From positions 71,682-135,681 of the forward strand of contig CAZKXU010000001.1 of NCBI GenBank assembly GCA_964556665.1: 64,000 nt of DNA. The letters are read 5' to 3'. Position 1 is the first letter of the stretch. Each line of letters starts with the position of its first letter. Below, one piece after another: positions 1-7,953 of the stretch. Source of the DNA: CAZKXU01 sp964556665. Its GTDB lineage: Bacteria > Bdellovibrionota_C > UBA2361 > CAZKXU01. A program made the position numbers and the translations under genes. The notes under the pieces were generated by a model. That model was given only the letters and a program-made list of their open reading frames with translations, made no database searches and had not been told where the DNA came from.

Positions 1-1161
1 ATCTAGTAACTGCAAAGCTCCACCTAGCGTGGCAAAAGAAAGTATGTCCTTCGCAGTTTTAATGCCATCGATTAAAGTATAAGCACCTGAAACAATCTTC
101 CCAACTTTAAGGGCTTGATCGGCCAGGGAACTGCTCTTAAAGATATGCTTGGCAGCAAAATAAGCAATAGTAGTTGCCCCCTCAATCTCTCGAACAGTAT
201 CAGCGAGTTCTTCACGTTTAGCTTTTTCAAGTGCTTCGTCTCTTTTATTTTGTTTTAGCATTGCGAGTAATTCTGCCATTGTTTCTTTCTGACTCTGCAG
301 CCGACTATTAAGTATTTTTAGAATATTCTCTTGTGCTTGCAATGCGGGGATGGAACCATCAAGCGCTCCTTTTGTTTGGTCTTCAACCTCTTTTTCTGCT
401 TGAGTTGGTGTTCTGTCCGTAGGTATATTTAGCGCTTTACAAACATCGGCATCATTCAGAAGTGTATTACAAACTTCGTTCTCACCTACTTTTGAAGCAA
501 CTATGGCTAAGGATGTTGTAGCTAGTGCTGCAAGACGTTTGTCATATACTTCTTGGATCTGTTTGTCTGCATATTGATCACTAAGATAGACCGCTAGACC
601 TTGGGTTAATAGACCTAGAACCTGAACAGGTGGTACTCTTGACAGGCCTAATAGCGTGCCAGAAGTAGTTAAGCTTCCTGTTGCAAGATTAAGCGCTCTT
701 TGAGCCTCTAATTCTAATGCTTCGTCTCTCGCTGAATCAGGTGTATGTAGTGCTTTACATACAAAATCTAAATCTTTATTCTCAAACCTAGACTTGGGAT
801 CACAAACATACTCTTTTAATTCTTTTGCAAGGGCTTTACGTTCTTCTGGGTTGCTAGGAAGTTCTTGCGTACGTGCGTACACATAAATAAGTTTTTGGAG
901 TGCGTTAGAGCTTAAACGCGGATCATTGCGTGTAGTCCATTCACGGTAAGCACTATCTACCTTTTCTCTTGCTGATAATATTACATTTAGCTGACCACTG
1001 CCTGGTATTGCACCACCGTCTTCTGATGGGAGTAGCGGATTTAAAATAGTAGACGATATGGGTGTAATAGGATCCTTTGGAGTGTGCGGAATACACAGCG
1101 CTGTTAGCAAGCAGAATGAAGCTCGTGCGTTACCTCTTGATGTAATGTTAAAGATTGCCAT
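1..1161 (-). CDS. Hypothetical protein with internal repeat, 3' end cut by window edge
   Basis: An open frame of 387 codons starts at an ATG at 1161 and runs off the window edge without a stop, so the C-terminus is missing. I do not recognise the family. The N-terminus has a short hydrophobic stretch (about residues 14-25) that could be a weak export signal. Two segments resemble each other: around residue 133 and again around residue 240 a VC(D/N)...VCKAL-x2-P pattern occurs, which suggests an internal duplication with paired cysteines. Residues about 270-324 are charged and heptad-like, probably a coiled coil. Residues about 160-190 are hydrophobic. It lies beyond the end of the secretion operon and is separated from it by a repeat, so a link to secretion is only a guess. 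Confidence 0.6.
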   Translation of the reverse strand, partial: MAIFNITSRGNARASFCLLTALCIPHTPKDPITPISSTILNPLLPSEDGGAIPGSGQLNVILSAREKVDSAYREWTTRNDPRLSSNALQKLIYVYARTQELPSNPEERKALAKELKEYVCDPKSRFENKDLDFVCKALHTPDSARDEALELEAQRALNLATGSLTTSGTLLGLSRVPPVQVLGLLTQGLAVYLSDQYADKQIQEVYDKRLAALATTSLAIVASKVGENEVCNTLLNDADVCKALNIPTDRTPTQAEKEVEDQTKGALDGSIPALQAQENILKILNSRLQSQKETMAELLAMLKQNKRDEALEKAKREELADTVREIEGATTIAYFAAKHIFKSSSLADQALKVGKIVSGAYTLIDGIKTAKDILSFATLGGALQLLD

Positions 1162-1197
1162 AAATATATAAGACTAATAAAAATACTGAATTACAAA

Positions 1198-1404
1198 CTA
1201 TTCTTTAGGAGGTGTAACATCCTCTTTCGATCGTTCATTTAGCTTACCTGAAGCAACAAATCTTACACTATTATAATCTTCTGATCCAATGGTTTCACAC
1301 GCCAATTGCGTTTCTAGCTGTTGTTGTAACCCCGTTAAATTTTTACCGACTAAATATATACTAGCTATCTTCGGGTAGTCACTATCTAAGAGTGGATGGT
1401 ACTA
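1198..1404 (-). pseudogene. Open-frame remnant whose 5' end is lost at a repeat
   Basis: A minus-strand frame of about 67 codons ends at a TAG at 1198-1200 and is open back to a stop at 1402-1404. It has no ATG or GTG start. Its composition is protein-like, with a predicted segment HPLLDSDYPKIASIYLVGKN and a charged tail ending DVTPPKE. The upstream stop lies exactly where the repeat beginning cactggg starts at 1408. This looks like the 3' end of a gene whose beginning was replaced by the repeat. A rare TTG start inside the frame cannot be excluded. Confidence 0.3.
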
Positions 1405-1407
1405 AGT

Positions 1408-1512
1408 CACTGGGACAGTTGCTGAATGCAACCTTGCGATGCTGGGACCGGGTATCTTGCCCGCAAACAAATTAGCTGCCTCTACGCTGCAGGCAAGATG
1501 ACCGCTGCCCCA
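1408..1512. repeat. Degenerate copies of the actgggac inverted repeat family
   Basis: Two cactggga/gctgggacc-like starts lie close together at 1409 and about 1442. The second runs through gcccgcaaacaaatt and ends near 1512 with the complementary cccca-type end. The ends pair imperfectly, so this is an old, decayed copy of the family seen intact at 22898, 52418 and 60659. It marks the boundary between the secretion operon and the upstream hypothetical gene. Confidence 0.5.
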
Positions 1513-1541
1513 GGGGCTTTTTATTGAATATACGATTAACT

Positions 1542-2054
1542 CTAGCCCTCAGCTTGCAAGGCTAATCCAGGAATAAACCGTTCCGGATCTTGAACCTCAC
1601 CGTTTAGACGGATCTCGAAATGAAGGTGCGGCCCGGTTGAAATTCCAGTGCTGCCTACGGTGGCAATAATCTGTCCGGATTTAATCCGTTGTCCGGGCTT
1701 GATCTTGAATTTTTCAAGATGACCATAGTGTGAGGTCATACCGTTGGTATGCTTAATAGTGATAAAATTTCCGTATCCTTCGTAGGGATCGGCAAAGATA
1801 ACTATTCCGCCTTGAATTGCTCGTACAGGTGTACCCGCAGGCGCAGCTAGATCAATGCCGTGATGATGGCGGGAAACTTTGAAAATCGGATGTTTTCGCT
1901 TGCCGTAGCCGCTCGAAACTCTTGGGCTCATTAATGGATAGACGAAGGCAGTTGACCCTCCAGTAAGGCCAAGTGGAAAAGCTAAGGCGAAGTTACTTTC
2001 CAGCAACAGCACCAGAGCGAATAAGCTTAAAAGCATCATCCTCAGCTTGTGCAT
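1542..2054 (-). CDS. M23-family (LytM-type) peptidoglycan endopeptidase
   Basis: Small secreted zinc metallopeptidase of 170 residues. An N-terminal hydrophobic signal (about residues 6-25) is followed by a compact M23 domain. The metal-site motifs are HHHGIDLAAP (first His and Asp), YGHL and HLHFE near the C-terminus. M23 enzymes cut peptide cross-links in the cell wall. As the last gene of the secretion operon it could open the wall for the apparatus, a role played by VirB1-type transglycosylases elsewhere; that is inference. The start overlaps the preceding gene by about 60 bases. A start at the MM pair five codons in would shorten the overlap and still keep the signal peptide. Confidence 0.85.
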   Translation of the reverse strand: MHKLRMMLLSLFALVLLLESNFALAFPLGLTGGSTAFVYPLMSPRVSSGYGKRKHPIFKVSRHHHGIDLAAPAGTPVRAIQGGIVIFADPYEGYGNFITIKHTNGMTSHYGHLEKFKIKPGQRIKSGQIIATVGSTGISTGPHLHFEIRLNGEVQDPERFIPGLALQAEG

Positions 2055-3039
2055 TGTATCCCTTAATTCTTAAGGCACCGGACGGACTGCTTTGTCCGTC
2101 TGTACCGAAAGCCACTACATCACTCGATACCCATGCTCGAGCACCTGTAGGTGCTAGCACTCGATACCACTCTCCCTGACGGGTTTCTATTGCCAGGCGA
2201 GTCCCCTTTGTCACAGCCATTAGTGGGGAGTTGTCTTTGCCTGGACCTGTACGAAGCTGTGCTTTGTCTACAATAATAGTAGCTATTGGCATCTCCTCTA
2301 CCGGTTGGGCAACAGGCTGCTGTTTACGCTGCTGTGCCGGAGGATGCCGATTTACATTCACTGCTGCTACTGCTCCTAGCTTAGTCAAATTACTACGATT
2401 GCGTGCTTCAAACTGTGAGGAGAGACGTTCTACTTCAGTTTCTGCCACCATAAGTCGATTACGAGTGTCATTTAACTCCCGACTGAGGCGCTGGATCTTG
2501 GTCTTAGCCTCCTTCAATTCGCCATCTAAGATCTCCTTGCCTGACTTGAAGCTCTGAAGCTCCTTGGAGCTAGTACTTAGTGTTGTTAATGCACCTTTAT
2601 GAGCAAGCTTAATCGCCTGCAGCTCATTCTTAAGACTACTGATTTCCTTCTCCTGTGATAGGGACTTAGCCTCCAGTCCTTCGAAATCAACTGTTGTAGC
2701 TTTAGAAATCTCATCAGCTGTTAGCACCTCACTTCTTGAATTCTCCTTCTTTGCGTTCTTTGACGGAGCTAGAGCAGCCATTTTTGAACTATCATCTCCT
2801 GAAATCTCATCACTTGCTATCTCGCTCTGCTCGGCCTTAATCTTTTTTAACAGTTCCTGCTCAGCAGCCATCAATTTATCTGATGTAGCATCGAGTGCAT
2901 TGTCGGCTGCATTGGGATCGAGAGAAGAGAGCTTGTCTTTTATTCGCTCGATCTCACTATCAGTATCAAGTGCAAATGCAGGTGTGCTAACTGCTATTGC
3001 AGTCACTATCAGAATTAAAAACGTACATCTTACAGCCAT
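1993..3039 (-). CDS. Exported coiled-coil protein with C-terminal bacterial SH3 domain
   Basis: 348 residues. A signal peptide ends near the AFA motif around residue 23. A long charged, heptad-rich region follows (about residues 25-215) and is probably an extended coiled coil. After a Gln/Pro-rich linker comes an SH3b domain (about residues 250-315) with the typical KAQLRTGPGKDN, GEWYRVLAP and RAWVSSDVV segments. SH3b domains often bind peptidoglycan, so this may be a periplasmic protein that tethers or spaces the apparatus at the wall. It sits directly before the M23 peptidase gene and overlaps it. A GGAG Shine-Dalgarno six bases before the ATG supports the start. Confidence 0.7.
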   Translation of the reverse strand: MAVRCTFLILIVTAIAVSTPAFALDTDSEIERIKDKLSSLDPNAADNALDATSDKLMAAEQELLKKIKAEQSEIASDEISGDDSSKMAALAPSKNAKKENSRSEVLTADEISKATTVDFEGLEAKSLSQEKEISSLKNELQAIKLAHKGALTTLSTSSKELQSFKSGKEILDGELKEAKTKIQRLSRELNDTRNRLMVAETEVERLSSQFEARNRSNLTKLGAVAAVNVNRHPPAQQRKQQPVAQPVEEMPIATIIVDKAQLRTGPGKDNSPLMAVTKGTRLAIETRQGEWYRVLAPTGARAWVSSDVVAFGTDGQSSPSGALRIKGYNAQAEDDAFKLIRSGAVAGK

Positions 3040-3057
3040 AATAACTCCAAAAATATG

Positions 3058-3591
3058 CTAGGCGCTAAGTTTTTGAGGTGTCTGAGCATCAAGTTTCGCC
3101 TTCTTTTCACGCTCTTCACGCTCTGTTAATATTATCTCACGTACCTGATGAGGTGCTGAAATTCCCTCCATCGTTATCTCAATCCCAGCGACTGCTGCTG
3201 TTGCAACATCCACAGTGCCGACATTAAGAAGCCGTTGAACTAAAGATTGATCGGTCTCAACACTTCTTATGTCTTCAAATCTAATTCGGGTAATAGACTG
3301 ACGCATGCTCAATATTCCAACCCTAGCTTCGATGCCACGCGCATCTATGATATAACGCACGTCATATATCTTCAGAAGAAGATCGCATAATATGTAGAGC
3401 GGAGCTAACGTAAAGAGTGGAAGTGTTAGAAAAACTCTAGTCTGGCCTATGTCAAAAAGCTTTCCAGTTATAATGCTGTTAGGATAGTAGTGTGAAAGCA
3501 AGATGCAAGCGACACTACTAACAGCTAGGGCTATCAATCTCCCAAATTGAGAACGCCATGCTCGCGGAATTGTTACTTTGCCCTGTATCAT
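3058..3591 (-). CDS. Membrane protein with bacterial PH domain (bPH2-like)
   Basis: 177 residues with two N-terminal transmembrane segments (about residues 18-37 and 48-73), followed by a domain with the bPH2/DUF304 pattern: YDVRYIIDARGIEARVGIL, then ITRIRFEDIRSVE and GTVDVATAA. Such domains sit on the cytoplasmic face of membranes and bind proteins or lipids. A PH-domain protein is not a standard part of F-type or Dot/Icm systems, so its place in this operon is notable. It may be a membrane scaffold for the secretion machine (inference). Upstream Shine-Dalgarno is weak. Confidence 0.65.
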   Translation of the reverse strand: MIQGKVTIPRAWRSQFGRLIALAVSSVACILLSHYYPNSIITGKLFDIGQTRVFLTLPLFTLAPLYILCDLLLKIYDVRYIIDARGIEARVGILSMRQSITRIRFEDIRSVETDQSLVQRLLNVGTVDVATAAVAGIEITMEGISAPHQVREIILTEREEREKKAKLDAQTPQKLSA

Positions 3592-3608
3592 AAAATTCGA
3601 TCTACTAA

Positions 3609-3950
3609 TTAATCCATTCCCAATATCTGCTCTATGTCATCAAGCTTTGAAGAGCCCTGCTGCTTAGGTTTTTGTTGAGGCAATTGCGAAGCTGCCTGCT
3701 TCGCCTTTAACCGCTTTATTTCGTCAGCAGTGCTTGCAACATCAAGATCCGCTTCCTCCCGGTCTAGATTTTGGAATAGGGATCCGCGTGGTGTACTGAC
3801 ATTTTTGAATCTAGAATGAGTATCTCGTAGCTCAATCTTTGCTCCGGAGAAGCGTACTACTGTAAAAATGAGTGCGATTAAAATTAGAGTAACGAGATTA
3901 CGTCTCTCTGAAAAAGGAGCAATTACGTTACGTGCATTTATAAGACTCAT
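3609..3950 (-). CDS. Small single-pass membrane protein of the T4SS operon
   Basis: 113 residues from an ATG at 3950. An AGGTG Shine-Dalgarno precedes it, and a GTG six bases upstream is the alternative start. One transmembrane helix (about residues 20-36, LVTLILIALIFTVVRF) is followed by a charged, Gln/Lys-rich tail that ends KLDDIEQILGMD. I recognise no family. The topology of a short cytoplasmic N-terminus and a long soluble tail resembles small inner-membrane accessory subunits of secretion systems. It lies between the lipoprotein gene and the PH-domain gene with short gaps, so it is almost certainly cotranscribed. Confidence 0.6.
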   Translation of the reverse strand: MSLINARNVIAPFSERRNLVTLILIALIFTVVRFSGAKIELRDTHSRFKNVSTPRGSLFQNLDREEADLDVASTADEIKRLKAKQAASQLPQQKPKQQGSSKLDDIEQILGMD

Positions 3951-3967
3951 AGGCACCTCATAAAAAT

Positions 3968-4234
3968 CTACTTCTGTTTCTTTTGCCAGCGACCCTGTCG
4001 GATTTCAACTACAGCTTCATGTGCCGGCCGGTAGTAATTTCCCTCAGGATCTAGGCCTGCTGGCACTTTTACTACATCAACTATCGGTTCTTGCCAAAGG
4101 TACGGTTGAGTCCCTTCCTTTCTCACCTCACGCACGACCGGAAGTGGAGCTGGGGCTGGAGGAGGAGGAGGCTGCTTCATACACCCAGACAAGATAGGCA
4201 CAAGAACTAAACAATACTTTATTAATTTAATCAT
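3968..4234 (-). CDS. Short lipoprotein with TraV-like C-terminal motif
   Basis: 88 residues from an ATG at 4234, chosen because GGAGG lies seven bases upstream; an ATG six codons further up has no such site. The N-terminus is a lipoprotein signal with lipobox LSGC, followed by a poly-proline stretch. The last 40 residues read like a TraV tail: VKVPAGLDPEGNYYRPAH, a hydrophobic strand, then GRW. The same pattern ends the lipoprotein at 7479-7931, so the operon may encode two TraV-like outer-membrane lipoproteins of different length. TraV-type lipoproteins anchor the TraK/TraB ring in the outer membrane. The assignment rests on the short motif only. Confidence 0.55.
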   Translation of the reverse strand: MIKLIKYCLVLVPILSGCMKQPPPPPAPAPLPVVREVRKEGTQPYLWQEPIVDVVKVPAGLDPEGNYYRPAHEAVVEIRQGRWQKKQK

Positions 4235-4255
4235 AATCTTTCCTCCGTACAAAAT

Positions 4256-7015
4256 CTAATTTTTATGTGATCCATTTACTGCCCCTACTGTTTGCGAAAC
4301 TATGTTCGAGCTGCTCGATCCATGCTCTACACTTTCATTAGCAGCCTGTTCAGTGCGTCGTCTAGCCTCATTTTCTGTAGCGAAAGCCTGGGCGCCATTT
4401 GGAGCAATTGCAACTACACGCTCGTATGCTTTCCAAAAATCACCGCCCATCTCCTGCTGCACATTCGCAAAGAGCTGGTTATCATCTCCGTTATTTGTGC
4501 TTGCCCAGTAGAACGCGGGTTCAAGCGGTAAAACTAATGCTGCTTCGCCTATATCGGAGATCATATAGAACTGTGACTCAACTCCTTTGACTGTTCGAAG
4601 TTTTGTAATTACATCAGCTTGTTGTTGATTTAGGTTAAAAGCCTGCTGAGTAAAGTGAAACTTACTAGGATCCTGTCGTAAGAAGATCTTGTGAGCACTA
4701 TTCTGTACTATCGCCTGACCTCCTGCGCCAACATAGAAATCCTCTCCTGACTGGGAGGCTGCAATGACAATACCTTTACGTTTACGGTAAAGTCTAAAAG
4801 CTGATTCAATAACATTCGCGGAGGTTTTACCAATAAGATCATGAGCCTCATCAAAAACAAGAACTTTCCGACAATCCAACTCCTTTGGATCGTTCATCAC
4901 ATTATCTGCCCAGAGCATTGCAATTTTCAGAAATACGGTCTGTAAGGATGGATTACGGCTAAGTGCTTTTAGATCAAATACAATAAAGCGCTCTGTGAGC
5001 TTTAATGCGCCTGGACGATCAAAAAAGCGCGCATATATACCGTTTCCGTAGTAGTCGCTCATTAGCTGCGCGATCTCCTGGCGGCGCTTAGCTGAGTCTT
5101 CATTTTCATCTACCCGCTTTGGTGCGCGCATTACTGCTACCACATCGCTCAAGATCATTTCACGCTTCATCGGACCGTTACGATACAGTCTATGTGCTTC
5201 GATTAGGGAGGATATTACCTCAGTGCGTTGTAGCCGGTTTAACTTGGTTGTTGGATCTGCAGCCATGTCCAGAATAATGTCTGAACACATATCAATTAGA
5301 TCTTTATAATCCTCATCCGTGTTGTCAGGTTTTGTCTCACCCAGGCGAGCAAGGAAATTCATGGCAGGAGCCTTGGAAGGTGATGCTTCGTATATCCGTC
5401 CTCCAAATAATTTGGCAAGCTTTTCAAAGCCGCAAGGCTGGTTAACCATGCCTTTGTCGAAAACAAAGGTAATAGGCTGACGCTCAGCTTTCTGTCCATC
5501 ACTCTGTGTAGAAAAATGTCCTCGGTTCAAGGCGATAAGCATATAGCAAAGAAGATAACTCTTACCGGCGCCTGATACTCCGCTAATTAGCACGTTAGGA
5601 GCAACGTTGGAATCGTACAGATCGAATCCCACTAATTCACGGTTCCATAGCTGTGGCAAAAGAAAAAGGGAGCCGCTGCTGCCGCGCCAATTACCCCAGA
5701 AAGGAAACATTCTTACAGCGCGCGAGGATTGCATAGTTGTTGTCCAACCTGCGCCATCTAGCTTTGGGTCGTAACAGCCTGGTAACGAATTGACCATGAC
5801 ACCCATATCAGCAATTTCATGAATCATTCCGCGCGCACCGTTTAGCTGAGGAAACCCAGCAACTGCCTCAGCAGATGCACGTACCGCTTCATCCTCATTT
5901 TGACAGATTAGTGTTTGATGAACTCCAACCCGTACTATTTGGGCTGCGTTTCTATATAACTCGTCTTTTGCGGCCCTAACAGAGGATATCTGAGTATCGA
6001 TTTTTTGATTCAACCTACCAAGTGCTGAAATTCTTCTAAAGCCGAGAGCAGTATCAAGTGCTTCAAGTTGCTTGACCTGCTTCTGTGTTTCATCACGTGA
6101 ATAGGTAACACTAATAATATGCTCGTACGGAGTGCTTTGAACTGGACAAAGCATTAAAGGAAAGCATTGTTTTGGTGGCTTTACCATCGATACAGAGCGA
6201 TAGACTTTGCCGTCTTTTTTAAGAAATCCGGGAGCTGTATGAATTGCAGATGTATCTGAGATCTGATTAGCCAGAAGATCGTCCGCATCATAGCGTGGTA
6301 CAGGTATGCTGCTTGTACGACCACGCTTGAATTTTCCTGATTTTATACTACGGCGGTTGAGTAGCGGGTAGAGAACATCAATCAGGTCTTGTCCGTCAAC
6401 ACGACGTGGGCGAAATCCAAGTTCGCGAAGTTTTTGAATGTGCCCCTCTATCTCTCCTCTGAATTTACCGGCATAGACAGAATACTCAGCTTTGCGATCT
6501 TTACTTGAATCACCAAACTTGCCTAAAAAGAGAATTTTTATTGTGCGTTTAAGATCTTCAATTATTCCTCGCTTGACCCAAGGAGGATCAAAGCGAAAGG
6601 ACATAAAGAGACGCATACGACGTGGGCGACGATGTAGATTTCTATGTCGCGCATCATTCCGTAGCATACGGATCCAGCGGCGCGCCATCCAGCCGGCAGG
6701 ACCACTCTTTGGATATGTTGTCCAGGAGTCATATAGCAGACCTTCAATATCAAATGTATTAACCCAGTTCACCTGCACGCTAATATGAGGATTAATAGCG
6801 TCTAATAACTCCTGTATGTCTTTACAGATTTCAAACGCGCGGGAATCGGAGGTGGCGGTAAGGAGAAGTGGCTGCAGTTCCCAAATTGACCAGATAGAGG
6901 CATCGGCATGTAAAAATACCTTCATTTCCTCGTCATATTTGGCATACGGGAGTAGCTCATTAAATAAAGCCTCATCCTCGTAAAGCCTTGCTCTGGTGAT
7001 TCGTGAAATACTCAT
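4256..7015 (-). CDS. T4SS ATPase, TraC/VirB4 family
   Basis: 919 residues, the usual size for F-type TraC. The N-terminal half fits the TraC substrate/assembly domain. The C-terminal half is a P-loop motor: Walker A SGVSGAGKSYLL near residue 478, Walker B VLVFDEAHD near residue 721, and a downstream AASQSGEDF segment typical of VirB4-like ATPases. VirB4/TraC proteins power assembly and substrate transfer at the inner membrane. The gene follows the DotD-like lipoprotein gene by 8 bases. Position after TraL-E-K-B-V equivalents matches F-plasmid order. The gene is long and intact, so the system is probably functional. Confidence 0.9.
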   Translation of the reverse strand: MSISRITRARLYEDEALFNELLPYAKYDEEMKVFLHADASIWSIWELQPLLLTATSDSRAFEICKDIQELLDAINPHISVQVNWVNTFDIEGLLYDSWTTYPKSGPAGWMARRWIRMLRNDARHRNLHRRPRRMRLFMSFRFDPPWVKRGIIEDLKRTIKILFLGKFGDSSKDRKAEYSVYAGKFRGEIEGHIQKLRELGFRPRRVDGQDLIDVLYPLLNRRSIKSGKFKRGRTSSIPVPRYDADDLLANQISDTSAIHTAPGFLKKDGKVYRSVSMVKPPKQCFPLMLCPVQSTPYEHIISVTYSRDETQKQVKQLEALDTALGFRRISALGRLNQKIDTQISSVRAAKDELYRNAAQIVRVGVHQTLICQNEDEAVRASAEAVAGFPQLNGARGMIHEIADMGVMVNSLPGCYDPKLDGAGWTTTMQSSRAVRMFPFWGNWRGSSGSLFLLPQLWNRELVGFDLYDSNVAPNVLISGVSGAGKSYLLCYMLIALNRGHFSTQSDGQKAERQPITFVFDKGMVNQPCGFEKLAKLFGGRIYEASPSKAPAMNFLARLGETKPDNTDEDYKDLIDMCSDIILDMAADPTTKLNRLQRTEVISSLIEAHRLYRNGPMKREMILSDVVAVMRAPKRVDENEDSAKRRQEIAQLMSDYYGNGIYARFFDRPGALKLTERFIVFDLKALSRNPSLQTVFLKIAMLWADNVMNDPKELDCRKVLVFDEAHDLIGKTSANVIESAFRLYRKRKGIVIAASQSGEDFYVGAGGQAIVQNSAHKIFLRQDPSKFHFTQQAFNLNQQQADVITKLRTVKGVESQFYMISDIGEAALVLPLEPAFYWASTNNGDDNQLFANVQQEMGGDFWKAYERVVAIAPNGAQAFATENEARRRTEQAANESVEHGSSSSNIVSQTVGAVNGSHKN

Positions 7016-7023
7016 ACTAAACC

Positions 7024-7482
7024 TTAATAAGTTCTAGCCTTAGTTCCTGGCACCAAAATTCTGACAAGATGACGCTTATGATCAACCTGCACATCGACAT
7101 TTGCACGTCTTGAAATGCGCTTAGCTAAATCATCTAAGCTGCCGATGGCATCCATTGTTAGTCTTCTGTCAGCAAGTTCATATGCTACAAAACTTGAATA
7201 ACGTGCGCTTGATGCGAGAATTGATGCCACCTCTTCAAGCGAGGAGTTCTCTACGCTGAGATGCAGCTCTGGCATCACAACCGGAGCCGCAGCGCGTTTA
7301 GTCTCACGTGCTGGTTTGGTATACGGCATATACTCAATTTTTACCCTACCATACACAGGCTCTGGTGGTAGCTGTTCTGTAGCTACACGATATTGGGGTA
7401 TAGGCTCTGGCTCTGGCTTGGAAAAAGATGCACAACCACAGAGGCATAAACCTAATATTATGGCAGAAATCCGTGCTATCAC
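7024..7482 (-). CDS. DotD-like lipoprotein with secretin-N-type domain
   Basis: 152 residues from a GTG at 7482. The GTGA overlaps the upstream stop by four bases and AGGAGA lies just upstream, which supports translational coupling. The lipoprotein signal ends in the lipobox CLCGC. The second half (about residues 75-145) has the beta-alpha-beta layout of secretin N domains: LHLSVENSSLEEVASILAS, then LTMDAIGSLDDLAKRIS and VDVQVD. DotD of Dot/Icm systems is a lipoprotein with this fold and sits in the outer-membrane complex. F-type systems have no DotD, so this gene makes the operon a hybrid. Assignment is by fold pattern, not by close sequence match. Confidence 0.6.
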   Translation of the reverse strand: MIARISAIILGLCLCGCASFSKPEPEPIPQYRVATEQLPPEPVYGRVKIEYMPYTKPARETKRAAAPVVMPELHLSVENSSLEEVASILASSARYSSFVAYELADRRLTMDAIGSLDDLAKRISRRANVDVQVDHKRHLVRILVPGTKARTY

Positions 7483-7931
7483 TGTCTTCTCCTAACATCA
7501 TCTTCGTAAACATAAGGAAGATTTGAACCTGCACTAGCGCCAGGACCTTGCAGCTGTTTCTCAAGCTCGAATGAATCCTGTACTGCCCAACGCTCTTTTA
7601 AAACTTTAATGTAGTAATAGTGATCGGGCACTAAATCTCCGTGACTATTGACATGATCGGGTACCCACATAATTCGAACAACCGCGGGCTGCATAACAGG
7701 GTTCGCTGGTTCCGGCTCCTGAGCGCGCCTATAGGTTGATAACTTCTCAAGTGAGGCTCGCGCTGAATCCATCTTGTCAGCCTCATTTAGTAGTGCTCGA
7801 TCTGTTCTTTCACCTAGAAGTGCTTCCGGCTTTGGGGCTTCATAGAACGGATTAAGCACATTACCTGCTGAGGCGCATCCACTAAGTACTACTGCTGCTG
7901 TCCATGTAAATATTATACTACGAATCTTCAT
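7479..7931 (-). CDS. TraV-like outer-membrane lipoprotein
   Basis: 150 residues from an ATG at 7931, preceded by GGAGG five bases away; a longer frame upstream lacks a ribosome site and overlaps TraB. Lipobox LSGC ends the signal peptide. The C-terminal part carries the TraV signature: VVRIMWVPDHVNSHGDLV, a Tyr-rich strand, then KERW. In F-type systems TraV is the lipoprotein that joins TraK and TraB to the outer membrane. Its place directly after the TraB gene agrees. The stop overlaps the next gene by four bases. Confidence 0.7.
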   Translation of the reverse strand: MKIRSIIFTWTAAVVLSGCASAGNVLNPFYEAPKPEALLGERTDRALLNEADKMDSARASLEKLSTYRRAQEPEPANPVMQPAVVRIMWVPDHVNSHGDLVPDHYYYIKVLKERWAVQDSFELEKQLQGPGASAGSNLPYVYEDDVRRRQ

Positions 7932-7953
7932 AATTACCTCCAAAATTTCTATC

